In this document: positions 1 to 11,194 of the stretch, piece after piece
Layout of the letters: the number at the start of each line of letters is the position of its first letter
Numbering within the stretch: position 1 is the first letter of the stretch
Assembly (NCBI GenBank): GCA_050084515.1
Contig: CM114272.1
Coordinates: 53,816,001 to 53,880,000 of the forward strand
Reading direction: 5' to 3'
DNA from: Blasia pusilla
Lineage: Eukaryota; Marchantiophyta; Marchantiopsida; Blasiales
DNA length: 64,000 nucleotides
The notes under the pieces: model-generated
Told to the model about the DNA's origin: nothing
Seen by the model: only the letters and a program-made list of their open reading frames with translations
Database searches by the model: none
Position numbers and translations under genes: made by a program

Positions 1-16
1 TCCGGTAGTCCTTGGT

Positions 17-49
17 TTTCTTGCGCCCAAAAAAATTGGGCGCAAGAAA
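17..49. repeat. Perfect 14-bp hairpin
   Basis: Arms 17-30 and 36-49 are exact reverse complements (TTTCTTGCGCCCAA and its complement) around an AAAAA loop. Confidence 0.85.
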
Positions 50-209
50 TGATGTGCGTCCTCGCGACCTCCACAACCCGATAAAAATTTGAAAAAACTC
101 GTTCCGCTTCTAACCGTTTTTGTCATTTTTTTTGTCATATTCTCCCAACCGGTTGGAAGGAACCGGCTGGAAAGCCGCCGCCGACGAGCAGTTCCAGCCG
201 GCGGGTGGC

Positions 210-237
210 TTCTTGGGGTCGCAAGCGACCCCAAGAA
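210..237. repeat. Perfect 13-bp hairpin with 2-nt loop
   Basis: Arms 210-222 and 225-237 are exact reverse complements (TTCTTGGGGTCGC and its complement). The outer end, TTCTTG/CAAGAA, is the same as in the hairpin at 17-49. A second inverted repeat (163-172 with 192-201, CCGGCTGGAA) lies just upstream. Confidence 0.85.
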
Positions 238-630
238 ATCGCCCATGCGACCCGGCCCTAAGTCCCACGGATGGACGGACAGACGGAGGACGGAGCTGCA
301 CGGACGGACTGCAAACGGAGGTCCGAAGGTGTGCGGGCGCAGCCGCTCTACAAGGTGTGCAGGCAGGCGCTGCGCTCAGAGCCACGTGCACCGCCCCATG
401 GGATGATCGGAAAGGCGGAAAGGCCCCTGCGCTCTGCGTCAGTCTACTTATGCTTTGTGCGTGCGTCCGTCCGTCCGTTCTCTCGGACGCATCCCTGCGG
501 CGCCTGCGCTTACCGATTTCCGTTCCCACTGTACTACTCCCCAGCGCGCGCTCCTCTGTCTCTGTGCAGTAGTACCCTTTCATCCATACGACCGACCGAC
601 TTTCCTCCCAGATGGACGGACGATGCGGAA

Positions 631-664
631 GCACATCTGCGCGCCGTGCGGTGCGCAGATGTGC
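631..664. repeat. Perfect 12-bp hairpin
   Basis: Arms 631-642 and 653-664 (GCACATCTGCGC and its complement) flank a 10-nt loop. Confidence 0.8.
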
Positions 665-998
665 GTTCCGGAATCCGCGCACGCAAATCAATATGCCGTC
701 AATGAAACCTAAACCGCCCCAAACTGCATTACGCAAACCTGTGAATCCACCGGTTCGATGCGGGTTACTCGAGGCACGTCATGGTTAAACGTTCTAGTAA
801 GGAATTGCTATCGGTTAAGATTGCGGAGACCCGTCTTGTCTTTGGTCCTTCCGCGTGGGAACCTCCTCTAAGGGTAGGTCCCTATTGCGTAAGTTTGAGG
901 TCGCGGGGTCCCATATCTTGGAGGTCGAGGATTGGAATTTAACATATCAAATACGAGTCTATGGTCTGTCAAATTTCAATCATTACGGTGTGGAAACT

Positions 999-1479
999 TG
1001 TCACGTCTGAATAGCCGTTAGGTAAGGATTTGTTGCAGCGATGGCATAAAGAGCCAGCGGATTATCGCGAGTATAATTTTGTCTTGATGTGTCGGATGGG
1101 GTTGAGGATAGTTCCGTTGTGTCAGGAACGTCGTTACTGACGATTTTCTTTTCGGGGTCTTTCACAATTTGGTGACTTGTTCAACATGTCACCCGCCCCT
1201 GGTAACATGTGCGTGCAGGTTATCAAGAGGGTTGCTATCTTTAGGGGAGGAGCCTTTTGGCTCTTCCCACATCTATATGTAGGAGAGATATGGCTTTCTC
1301 AAGCCATCTTTCTCATGTTGGGCTGTTGGAGTATCATTCTTGCTCGTGTGTGTGAGTTAGGACTGAGTGATAGCGTTTGGATTCCTTGATAGCACAGGGT
1401 GGACGAGGCTTGATATGCCGATGTAGATTGACGAAAGGAGTTTTGGGCCGGGTGTGCCATTTTTACTCTTATTTTTACA
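999..1479 (+). repeat. Family A terminal unit A1 (left end)
   Basis: This 481-bp unit starts TGTCACGTCTGAATAG and aligns throughout with 24,345-24,828 (+), 45,564-46,046 (-) and 49,193-49,664 (-). In those copies the unit is followed by a B unit starting GTGTGATCTC. Here B is absent, and the sequence passes straight into the element interior (from about 1,480). Confidence 0.8.
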
Positions 1480-2825
1480 TGAGAAAGATGCGAGGGGACA
1501 AGGGGGAATTTGTTGTTTGCAGGTAGGCAAGCAAGTTGCCTTCATGGGGAGCCTCTGGAGACTCTAGGTTGGTGTTTTCGTGTAGCAGTTGTCGTTTCAA
1601 GTGTTTGTGTTTTCATTCAAGAGGTCGGGCCCGGAAGCGCTGTTCATTTCTTCAGGAATTTGTTGGTACAGATTGAGGGGAGAGAATGCTTGAGTGTGGC
1701 ACGAAGGGTTTGACATATGGTGTGAACGAGTTCAAGTTTTTGCAGCCACGCTGAAAGGGGCTGTCAAATAAATCACAAGGCGTAATTGGAAAGAAAACGG
1801 GTAATTTCCGGGCGAGGCGCTCACAATCAAAGAAGTTGCAAGTGTATGTTGCAGCCGTGGTTTGAGGGGTCTGGGCGAGAGCGCGTATCGAGGCAAGTCG
1901 AAAAGGCCATGAAAAAAATCGGACATGTTAACAGTCAGAGCGAGTGGGCGTACATAAAGGCTACGCATAGGGCCCGCTTCCCTATGCTTGGCTTTTGACT
2001 GTTACTCTGTGGATCAGATAGAATAACAGTCGCAGCAAATGGGAGTACAGGAAGGCCACGCATAGGGAAGCGGGCCACACGGGCGCTAGTTCGAGAGAAG
2101 TGGGAGGGGCGTTGCCGCATAGGGCGGTGTGTGCGAGTTTGGGGATGGAGTCGGTCGAGATAGGACTGAGGTAAGCGATTGCAGTTTATCTAGATAGAGT
2201 AAAGCTGGTTACGTAGTAGGTCCGGAAGACAAGGTAGGGTCGGCGTGGTGACCAGGCTACCAAGTTGGGACGATGTACATGGTTGAAGGAAACTAACCAT
2301 AGTAGATGAGTTACATGGTTGTGGACAAGATGGATCTGTTGGGCCGATGAGTTGACGGGGTGTTAATGCGCCGATGCCGACAGGTAGTCCGCATCTGTTG
2401 ACGGGAGGATCGACTTGCTACATTGCGGAGGTTTTCGTGTCACATGAAGGAGTCAGCGTTGACCATGCGGTAGATTGATGGTGGGTGTGTTGAGGTTACC
2501 CATTTGAGTCCCTTTTTCCGCACTTGTCTCGTATCATTGAGGGTGATGGGTCGGGTAGTAGGAGGTGCTAGATGGGTTTAGTTATGGTGACGAGTGTAGA
2601 CTTCTTGCATATGTAGCATGTTTGTACGGCGGTTGCCGAGTAGGGGTCGAGTGTATGACCCGAGCGTATGTTGGTGATTAGGTGAGATAGTCGGGAGGCT
2701 TAGGGTGAGCCCGAGTGTTGAGTGTGCGTGAAGCCGAGTGTGTCATCACGGGGTTACCATTAGCATAGGTGAGCTAGTGAGGAGCCCGGGAGACTCTTGG
2801 TAAGTCTGAGTGTTTGAGTGGGTGA
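1480..2825 (+). other. 5' untranslated leader of the outer gypsy element
   Basis: This stretch lies between the A1 unit and the gag-like frame and holds no convincing coding region. After the A unit, the motif ACA...AGA..GATGCG is shared with the family-B leader at about 4,212-4,230, which marks it as element interior. No canonical initiator-Met primer site is visible. A perfect inverted repeat (1970-1987 with 2060-2076) occurs inside it. Confidence 0.5.
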
Positions 2826-3695
2826 GACAAGGTGATCATCACGACGTTCCTCCAGGGTTGGGAAGAACGGGGTAGTTTGAGCAGTAGTGGTGGTGGGACA
2901 CCGAGTGGGGTGAGATATTGAGGGGTTTTTAGTGAGGAGCCACCTCGACTTCCATCCGTGGCTGGATCGTCATCACTAGATAGCGGATCTGGTGACGAGA
3001 TCACACACGGAGGCGATGTCACTTGGCAGGAGGTGGACAACATGAGCCATTGAGGCATACGTCATTTATTGGGTGCAGTGGGCACCATCGACTTAGATGA
3101 CTTCATCCAAGAGTTCGACAGGTGGTGCGATTTTGAGGAGATACGGACCCTAACACGGTTCAACCCTTTCATGGCATGGAAGGGGTTATTCCAGCACTTG
3201 GAGGGTCCTCTGATAGATGATTATATGGAGTTCCGATTGCTATATTCAATAGAGATCGATGCTTGGAGGATATATTGGGATCCAGGGTATGTATCCACTA
3301 GTGGTCGCGAGGCATATGCTGGGATCGTGAGAGGAGAGAGACCCACACCATCATCTCGGAGACTAGATGGAGAGGATAGCAGTGAGACAGGCAAAGTGGC
3401 AGAGACCTCTGGTGGTAGAGGGCCACCCAACTTCAGTTCCATAATGGAGTTCTTTCGACAGTTGGGGAAGAGCTATCAAGGCGTACGCACCTACAAGCTA
3501 AAGAGTCTACAAGATTTTCAACGACGATCGGGTGAGAGTATGAGAAATTAAAGGCATTCACGCGCATGAGGAGACTGATAATTGCTACTTATGGAATGAC
3601 TGAGGCGCAATCAATCCAGTATTGGTACGGGGTTCTAGACCAAGAACTACAGAGGAGATTCTGAGATGCGGTGCTGATTCACAAGACGAAGCCCA
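2826..3695 (+). pseudogene. Gypsy gag, N-terminal part, outer element (broken)
   Basis: Translation from about 2,826 begins K-V-I-I-T-T-F, matching the start of the other gag at 6,045 (M-R-V-I-T-T-P-F). The best frame (3,069-3,551) shares FNPF.AW.G.F..LEG and SYQG.R with that copy. A frameshift near 3,545 and stops disable it. The continuation reads T-Y-G-M-T-E-A-Q-S-I-Q-Y-W-Y, matching 6,800-6,840. It stops at the family-B terminus at 3,696. Gag would package element RNA in cytoplasmic particles. The zinc-knuckle half appears to lie at 18,900-19,671 on the minus strand. Confidence 0.75.
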
Positions 3696-4214
3696 TGTCA
3701 CGACTTTTTAGGATAGATCGGAGAGATTTGGTAGAGAACCTTCGCGAGTAGAGGAGGATAGGCTCAAGAGGTCACAAATGACCTGCTGAGGTCCTGGGAA
3801 ACCTGAGAGAGCCGGTTCCCCCTTCGTTTCGGCTCATTTGGAGCCATATAGAGAAACTTACTATTTTGGGCAAGTTTCCATATTTGGTAGAGTTGAATTT
3901 ACACTTTGGGAATTGGCCCTTGACCGGCTACAGCAGGTCAAGAGCCAAGGAGGTGACCTGCGAGCATAGGTTATCGAGGAGAGAGCTTGGGAGAGGGAAG
4001 GGGGTATACCTCAAGGAGAGAGAACTTGAGAGCTCATTCTCTCTTTGTTGAACCTCTTGGCATGAGGCGGCGGAGCTATGGTTTTGCTTGCCTTGTGAGT
4101 GTAACCCAAGCCTCTCATTAGGAGAGTGGGTTTGGTTTGACATTGAGAGAGACATGTGAGAGTGCACACATTTGAGAGCTATGGTGTTGAGAGAGATTGG
4201 ATCTACTTGATTTA
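3696..4214 (+). repeat. Family B terminal unit A1 (left end of inner element)
   Basis: This unit of about 519 bp starts TGTCACGACTTTTTAGG and aligns with 19,800-20,308 (-), 56,347-56,862 (-), 14,750-15,475 (+) and 22,165-22,407 (+). Full copies are followed by a B unit starting ATTGGAGATATTTTG. Here the unit instead runs, after CTTGATTT, into leader sequence of the inner element, as in family A at 999-1479. It is inserted in the gag of the outer element. Confidence 0.8.
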
Positions 4215-6044
4215 CAAAGAGAGGATGCGTGAGTGAGAGAGCTTCATGGGGGAGCTCGCTGGTCACTCACTGGTTTTTCAGGTTGGGGATCGTATTCCCC
4301 ATTCAATGGTTCATGGGAGTGCTCACCGGAGCAAGAGCCGCTCACTTTTGATGTTTCCTTTGCCGCTTTTTTGTGTGGAAGAGTGGCACATGGAAGCGCA
4401 TCCCAAGTTTTGATAGGGATTGAGTATGGGGGCAGGTTGCCCCATGCTGATGCTCTCGGGAGCACCGTGTAACTTGCTGATTTGTATTTTCACAGGTTTT
4501 ACATTTTTTTGGGAGAAATCAGCGCGGAAGCGCTGCCAAATTTTGCGTAGGAGAAAGAGATGTTGGGTTGCACGACATTCCTTGTCATTTTTTGGTGGAA
4601 AATCAAATGGAGAAACCAATTTAACGATGTCGTAGATTGGGAAGTGGTGTACGGTGCTAAAGAAATGGTGCACAATTTGGAGATTGAAACATGGAGTTAT
4701 GATCATTTTTGTTGGTTTGCCATAGCCACCGTTCCAAGGTGTGAGTGAAAATTTGAATTTTTTGGGTATAAATTCTTTCTTGAGAGGTAGAAAAAAAAAT
4801 CAGCTTACTTGGTGGATAGGACAAGTGAATTCAGCTATTTGGAGGTAGGGTGAGTAGATCCCATTTTTGGGGGGTGTTGACCCTCAATCTTAGGAGGGGT
4901 TTGTGGTAAGGAATTCAATTTGCAGACCTGTCAAGAGGGAGGCTGTCAAGTAAGGGAAGATAGTGGAGATCCAATTTTCCCCGGGAGTTATTCTAGTTAA
5001 AAATAAAATAAAATAAAATTTGGTGGGGGACAACGTATGTCCTACCACGTCCTAGCAGACTGTCCCGGAGACGCGCAGACCGATAGTGCACTTGCTACCG
5101 CCATTGTATGATGTGTGGTCCATTGACACTTCAGGGCGGCTACCCGGTTGTCAGACCTCCTAGTGCTGACAAAATACTGAGCCGCCATGCAGCCATGCGC
5201 TGCTCCGTCCGACCCTGCGTTACTGTCACCCGTAGAGCCGGGCGTCTGAATCTCTGTCCCAGACCGCCGCGACTGCCTGTGTTTGCGGCCTGTCGTTTGC
5301 ATGTTTTTATTGATGGGGTCTTAGTGTTCGGTCCGCTTTGTTATGCCGTGATTTGTAGCCGCTCGAGGATGATCGAGTACCGTGGCGTGACGCCCATAGC
5401 CGCAATGTGCCGCCGATTGCAGCGTGGTGCCGCTTGTGGCCGCACCGCACAGTCTCGATCGCCGAGCCGCACCATCATTGAGGAGCAGATTGTGTTTTCT
5501 GTTGAGGAGGGTATGCCGCTGGGTGCCGCACCCCATTCTCGAGTGCCATGCCGTTTGTAGTCGTTCCGTGCCGCGAGTGCCGCACCGTACCGGTGGACCC
5601 CCACCGCACATCGACGAGATTTGAGCATCGTCAGGACCAAGAGAGTACGACGTGCTATTTGGAGTCATGACCAAGTAGGGGTCAAGATTTGCAGTTGCTA
5701 AGAAGCGACACACAAAGTTTTTCAAGTTACCCATTCTGGTCTTTTGCCCTACACGTGTTAGGGATTTCCGGGTATTGGGAAGTTATTTGGGATATTGGGT
5801 TTTGTGCGGATGCTGAGAGCATCATTGATGTATGGGTTTAGGGGACATAGACCTGTGTGGGATGTCCACAATTGAGGGTTTGTCCCGTCGATGAGATAAT
5901 ATGACAGTAGCAGATTTTCTGTACCACGCCACTTGTTGCCGTACAACACATGTCTCAGTGAGAGAGTGTAGATTGAGTGCCTCATGTTGGATTGAGTGAT
6001 TGAGTGATTACTCGCGAGGTTGAGAGTGATCACGTGAGAGGGGC
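4215..6044 (+). other. 5' untranslated leader of the inner gypsy element
   Basis: This is about 1.8 kb between the terminal unit and the gag start. A GC-rich patch at 5,050-5,640 is full of TGCCGCAC/CCGCACC-type short repeats. Several open frames cross it on both strands, but their composition is that of the repeats and they match no family I know. No primer-binding site could be recognised. Confidence 0.5.
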
Positions 6045-7290
6045 ATGAGGGTCATCACTACGCCCTTTTGGGACTTTGAGAGGCTAGGTGGTGTACCTGA
6101 GAGTAGCTCTAGAGGGTTTACCCAGAATGGTGCGAGGTTTCTAGAGTCTCCACGTGAGAGACCACCCTGGTCTCCTTTTGTGTCATCTTTAGACGAGGGG
6201 GAGAGTGTAGAGGAGTCTGCTAGTGATCCACTGCACAGATTGAGTGGTCCTACAAGTTGGGCGTACGAGATGGACGACCGGGATAGAGGACCGCATAGGT
6301 TTTCGGGTGCTATATGCACTATAGAGTTACACAACTTCATTGCGGAGTTTAGGAGTTGGTGTGACTTACAACGGGCTAGGAACTCTAGAGAGTTCAACCC
6401 ATTTACAGCATGGAACGGAATGTTCTTGTATTTAGAGGGGGCACCGATGGACGATTACCATGAGTTCTCGCATAGATATGCCCATGAGATTGAGGCCTGG
6501 AGACTCTACTATTATCAACACTATATGTCATGGACTAAGCCGTTTCCACATGAGGAGGAGGAGTCAAGAGACTTTTCGTCCACCAATGATGTTTTAGGAG
6601 GGGTGACTCGCAATGGAGCGGTTGCATCGTCGAGTCAAGTTCGTCCCTGGTTCAACCCCGTGGTTGAGTTCTTCGCTGAGTTGAGGGCGAGCTATCAAGG
6701 GATACGGAAGGGGAAGTTGCGGAGCATCCACGACTTCTAGAGGCGCCCGGGTGAGAGCTTGCATGAGGCCAACACCCACTTGTGTTGGATGATTAACGTC
6801 ACTTAGGGGATGACAGAGGCTCAGGCTATCCAATCATGGTATGCGATGTTGGACCGGACTCTACGGACACGTGTGCAAGAGGGGGTGCTTCTTATGAACA
6901 CCTCCCCTATGTTGAGAGATGTTTTAGGACCGCCAAGAACATTGAGCGCAACATGGCGGAGGAGACCGTAGCCACCATGGGTTCTGGGCAAGAGCAGTCA
7001 CGATTGCCTGCACCACCAGTGCAACAACTTGGATTCGAGATAGATCTGTGGCACCACGAGCTCAGGGAGGATACCAGGAGGCCATGCCACAAAGACCTGC
7101 ACCTATGCGGCTCACCATCATCCACCTACGATTACTTATTGGTCATGTGGTGGAGCCCATCATCAACGCGATTGCACTTGTCAGGGTCATGGTCACGTGC
7201 CTCATCATGGAGGAGGAGATGGTGCTGCACTAGGAGGTTATCAATGTGACTGTTGTCAGAGGTACAGTCACACACGCGCCAGGTGTTTCA
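6045..7290 (+). pseudogene. Gypsy gag with CCHC zinc knuckle, inner element (broken)
   Basis: The frame opens with M-R-V-I-T-T-P-F at 6,045 and is uninterrupted for 231 residues. It includes FNPFTAWNGMFLYLEG and SYQGIR, shared with the outer gag at 3,069-3,551. A stop at 6,738 and another near 6,805 break it, but the matching continuation (GMTEAQAIQSWY, then SPMLRDVF) is readable. A retroviral-type zinc knuckle, C-x2-C-x4-H-x4-C (CDCCQRYSHTRARC), lies at 7,245-7,286. A Gly/Arg-rich tail and a Gln-rich coil (7,500-7,560) follow. The product would bind and package element RNA. Confidence 0.8.
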
Positions 7291-8239
7291 GCTTGTACCT
7301 TGAGTAACGTTCGGATCGAGAGCCAGAGAGGGCACCAGAGCGAGTTGCTGGTCCGGGTGGGCCTAGAGGTCGTACACCAAGTGGTTCCGTTGGGGGACGA
7401 GGAGTTGGATTTGCCCGAGGGGGTAGTAGAGTTGCTCGTGGAGGAGGTAGAGTCCCATCATCTAGCCACGTTGAGGGAGACGCCGGGCGTGAGGCTGGGA
7501 TGGCTACTCAGATACAGCAGCTACAGCAGCAGATTGCCGCTATGGCATTGAGGTTACCCGATGCCAGATCCGTGGCATCGACGTTTTATGGAGCCGCCAG
7601 AGATATGGAGGAGCCTAGTTGGATGTGCAAGGTTGCCCAGATGGAGGCTGCTGTACTTGTTACGCATGGAGTAGCCGTAGAGTTGGATCCACATTAAGGG
7701 GAAGCCAAGAAATAGACCAGGCTTCCTCAATCCTTCACGTTGTCCGAGGCGATGAGGACCCCATGGATGGGTCCTGATCAGAGTTCTCGAAGAGTTGGTG
7801 ATGTTGTTGGTGTGCAGGCATGGAGGGCGATGGGAGAAGAAAGTGCAATGACTCCTATTGTTGATGCTCAGGAAGATCATGTGTCGAGCACATTGTTGGG
7901 GGCAGCCACTATTATGTATCGCGCTCCTTTATTTTCTGCTTCCGATGTTATGACGTTGGGAGGTACGCCTGCCTAGTTTTTTCGATTGGCTGCTACGCTA
8001 TGTGAGCATGGAGTTGGAGTTCCTAAATCACGTTCAGAAGTGATTGTAGAGGAAGTGATGGACTTGCCCTTGGAGGTGATGCTCGGGCCGTCCATGTCAG
8101 ATTCATGGCAGGCTACGGTTGCTAGGATGGCGGAGATGCCCGCTAGACCCGCGATAGAGCATGCCATGGCTTCTCTTGGTATTGTTTTGCTGGATAACCG
8201 GGGAGAGATCTTCTAGTTGGTGAGTCTAGGAGGTAGAGC

Positions 8240-8572
8240 TTTTAGGCCGAACGCGTCTTGTTGGATTCAAGAGCGAAACCCATGATGTTGGAGAAAGTGA
8301 CATTCAGAGGATTGGGCCTGACAAGGGCCGATGTGGAGCGTTGTCCATTCCAGATATAGACATCCTTGGGTGGAGCGAGTACCACACAATATATCACCCG
8401 ACAGGAGGTCGTGGTGAGGATTCATCTGGGACATCCTACAGATGAGTCCGTGGTGCGAGCCAAGACGATAGTAACTGATGCAGAGTCCTACGACGTCTTG
8501 GTTGTTGGAATAGTGTCGTACCCAATGGGGTTTACCCTGGATTATTGGGAGGAGTCAACGTCCTACACATAA
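8240..8572 (+). pseudogene. Retropepsin-like aspartic protease, inner element (dead)
   Basis: The reading frame carries L-L-D-S-R-A-K-P-M-M-L at about 8,260, where copy III on the minus strand (18,313-18,321) still has L-L-D-S-G-A-Q-P-L. The DSG active-site Gly is therefore Arg here. Downstream, VRIHLGHPTDESVVRAKT and the following VTDAESYDVLV continue the domain. One stop lies near 8,357. The protease would process the Gag-Pol polyprotein. It sits between gag and the methyltransferase. Confidence 0.6.
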
Positions 8573-8922
8573 GGATGGTAGTCAGGTGATGGGCGCCTTA
8601 GCTCATTGCCCGTTCGATTCACATGTGCACTGATAAAGCGCCGGCCAGGAGAGATGGCGACCTTAGTAGCTTTAGTAGCACCATCACTTGGCCTAGTGAT
8701 TTGATTGAGGGACATGTCCATGTAGAGGATACTCTCGTTCTTGACATTTCTATGGAGAGGAGTGTTATGGTCGCTGCATAAGTCCGTGGAGGAAAGGTGC
8801 CGCTTTGGGGCTCGACTGAGGAGCTTCGACGCTTTGCCACTGAGCATGTGCAGGCCGCATGGAGCGAGATATTTGCACCAGAGCGTGATGGGTAAGAGGA
8901 ACCCGAGGTAGCCGAGAGTGCT

Positions 8923-9912
8923 ATGATGATGCCCTTGGATACCACACCCATTGTATGGTGTATTTGTGAGGAGGGTATTCCCGTGCTTGATCTCTTTGGC
9001 GGGATTAGCATTGGCTTAGCTCCGGTTTTGCAGGCTAGAGTACGCGTGCAGAAGTACATGTATGTCGAGATTGATGATGTTGCAAGGCACGCTTCACTTC
9101 ACCATGTGGCACACTTACGCCTCCATTTTCCCAACTTGTTGTCTGCGTCCGTTGTCCAGGGATATAAGAGTTCCCTACCAAGGGATATTTCATTGCTGGG
9201 GGCGTAGGACTTGGAGCGGGTAGGGACCATAGACTTGGTCATTGCTAGTTGGCCGTCTTAGGGCCAATCGAGTGCTGGACAAGGAAGCGGGTTTTTTGAC
9301 ACTCAATTAAAGTTGTTTTGGGATGTGATGCAAATCTTGCGAGACTTATAGGAGCATCTGTCTCGTTCTCCACCATACATTATGGAGAATGTGCCGATTT
9401 TGGGCGATTCGAGGTCCCGCGTGGTGACGAGGGAACATCAGGTGCGCGCATGGATCGGCCTGATAGTGTTTTTGAATGCGGCGAGTCTAGGTTCTAGAGC
9501 ACACCGCCCGCGTCTTTGGTGGACCAACTTGGTCCCACACGAGGTGTTGCGGAGGGCATATGCATGAGTGGAGCGCCCCTCCTAGTTGTTGGTGGATTCC
9601 ATATTGGATCTGGGCCATCGATCACAGGCAGTGAGGCACGATGATTGACCGCCGTTGACTGTGGGCAACAGGATTGGCATGCCACGGGTAGCCTTTTCCA
9701 CATTGGTGAGTTTTCCCGCTTCCTATGCATTCAAGGAGGCCGGACCTAGCTTGGTTTGGGATGACCAGGTACAGCGGTTGGTGGAACCCAACTCCGATGA
9801 GCGAGAGAGAGCGATGGGATTCCCCACACGAGTGATGGTAGTACTGTCACTATTAGAGGCATCACGACCTCATGTCTTGGGTCAGGCGATGGACCTGAAC
9901 TGCAGGACATGA
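8923..9912 (+). pseudogene. Retroelement-borne C5 cytosine DNA methyltransferase (dead copy)
   Basis: One frame of about 330 residues shows the canonical order of C5-methyltransferase motifs. Motif I (VLDLFGGISIGL) is at about 8,983-9,012, for S-adenosylmethionine binding. Motif IV reads W-P-S-stop-G-Q-S-S at 9,250-9,270, where copy III has W-P-C-Q-G-H-S-S. Motif VI (MENVPIL) begins at 9,382, a motif VIII-like R-A-H-R-P-R-L-W-W follows at about 9,493, and ERERAMGFP and VLGQAMDLN lie near 9,802-9,903. The catalytic Cys codon is Ser (9,256-9,258). In-frame stops occur at 9,205, 9,259, 9,349, 9,565, 9,583 and 9,646. The motifs are not permuted, which argues against a DRM/DNMT3-type plant enzyme. 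It lies between protease and RT in the same strand and element. Confidence 0.88.
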
Positions 9913-10239
9913 ATTTTCAGCTTAGGCGTAGATGAGCAACGCCATTTGAGGATGCGATATATCATAGCTATTGCATTGGTGAGCCCCATGCCTACCAAGA
10001 TGGTTGAGGCAATGGTTGGGGGCAAGACCCGAGGAGATCAACACACCAAGGGTGGTCGAGAGAGACATCATTGGACTTCTTGGGATGTTTTGCAGGTACG
10101 CTAGGAGATGGTAGCCACAGCATCGAGAGTGGTTTTGGGCACTACACGTGGAGATTAAAGGTTACAGTTGGATGTAGGGGAGCAGTCGAGTGCTATTGTC
10201 CGAGATAGGGTTGCACCATAGCAACCACCAACACCCGCG

Positions 10240-10721
10240 CCGGAGAGTCCTATTGTAGTCATGATGGAGACTTGGGAGCCAAACATGGGCCCTAAGTTGA
10301 CAAGAGGAAAGGGGCGCCGGATACATCAGTTCCTTAGGAGTTATAGAAGCTATTTTGCATTTAGCATGCAGGATTTGGGCACGCTGAAGGGTCGAGGGAT
10401 CTGCATTGAGTTGTCGAGTGACCCTACAGGTACAGTGACATGGAGAGGGCTCTAATTCAGGGTAGGAGCCAGGACTTGGTTGGAGCAGGACTAGTGGAGA
10501 TGTCCCATGGAGAGTATGCATCTGCCACTATCATGCCCGCCAAGAAGGATGTGCATGGCAACTGGACGGATATGCGAATGTGTGGAGATTACTGACCTAT
10601 CAATCGGTAGACAAAGTTCGATAGGTATGCCATGCCCACCCCTAAGGAGATCTTTGATGCGATTGGGCATGCAAAGATCTTAAGTTCATTGGATTTGCAA
10701 GCCGGATACCATCAATTGCCT
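10240..10721 (+). pseudogene. Gypsy reverse transcriptase, N-terminal part, inner element
   Basis: Reads METWEPNMGPKL and RRIHQFLRSYRSYFAFS, then, after a frameshift near 10,435, DMERALIQGRSQDLVGAGL, IMPAKKDVHGNW, MCGDY and LSSLDLQAGYHQLP at about 10,680-10,720. These match the fingers and first catalytic Asp block (LDLQ.GYHQ) of Ty3/gypsy RTs and copies at 16,005-16,464 and 60,000-60,371. The domain is interrupted at 10,722 by another retroelement and resumes at about 13,737. Confidence 0.85.
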
Positions 10722-11188
10722 TGGATTGCATAACATCCTTCCCATTGATCGGCTTCATACCACCCTTCTTCCGCCGTTGGTTCTTCCTGGATCCAACGTA
10801 AATCTCTCTGAGTATGACATTCCTGAGTAGTATGCCCTTGGGTTCCGCAGGCACTACACCACACGTTGGGCCTCATGAGACCTGGTCGTCTTCTGGGGTC
10901 CTTTTGGGCCGCCAGATGTACTTTTAATTCCGCCATTTGTTTGCTTAACTCTTCAATGGCAGACTTTCCTGACCTCTTTGATGTCCCTCGTATTGGGCTG
11001 AAAGACCTTCGAGGGCCATGCTTGGTAGGCTTGCCTTTCCTTCCTCGCTTGGGAGTGCGGTGGCATATATGTCGCTTCCGTTTGGATTTTAGGTCCTCTT
11101 CAGAGTGTGTGGACTCCGTCGTGCCATCTGTGGAGGCTTCAATGTCTGTAGAGGATGCTTCGTCCTCGGAAGAAGAACTAGTTTGCAA
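10712..11188 (-). pseudogene. Gag C-terminal part with CCHC zinc knuckle (inserted element)
   Basis: 158 residues. A Ser/Glu-rich start is followed by a basic stretch (KRKRHICHRTPKRGRKGK), a short coil (IEELSKQMAELKVHLAAQK) and a zinc knuckle CSACGTQGHTTQEC (C-x2-C-x4-H-x4-C). It is the nucleocapsid part of gag, and continues the frame at 11,195-11,656 after a stop. It ends at the junction with the interrupted RT. Confidence 0.8.
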
Positions 11189-11194
11189 AGAACC

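Larger units (their letters stand above)
1..998. other. GC-rich edge region with hairpins, no gene supported
   Basis: No coding region could be supported here. The overlapping open frames at 89-736 on both strands are low-complexity and resemble no family I recognise. The stretch contains several perfect inverted repeats (17-49, 145-156, 163-201, 210-237, 631-664) and many short ACGGACGG/CCGTCCGT-type runs like those near 43.4-43.8 kb. The outer retroelement begins abruptly at 999, so this is flanking DNA, possibly another repeat. Confidence 0.5.

Noticed and set aside
110-736. Long open frames on both strands in the GC-rich left edge
   Set aside because: Low-complexity Arg/Ser/Pro-rich text on both strands, driven by composition; no family resemblance and no start or splice context.
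999-1479. Reading the A and B units as ordinary LTRs
   Set aside because: A+B LTRs should place B between A and the leader at left ends, where it is absent. B+A LTRs do not explain A-B solo copies or the extra B at right ends. Truncation in every copy remains possible and is given as the refutation test.
8923-9912. Methyltransferase as a captured host gene or assembly chimera
   Set aside because: It recurs in three copies at the same place between protease and RT, so it is part of the element.
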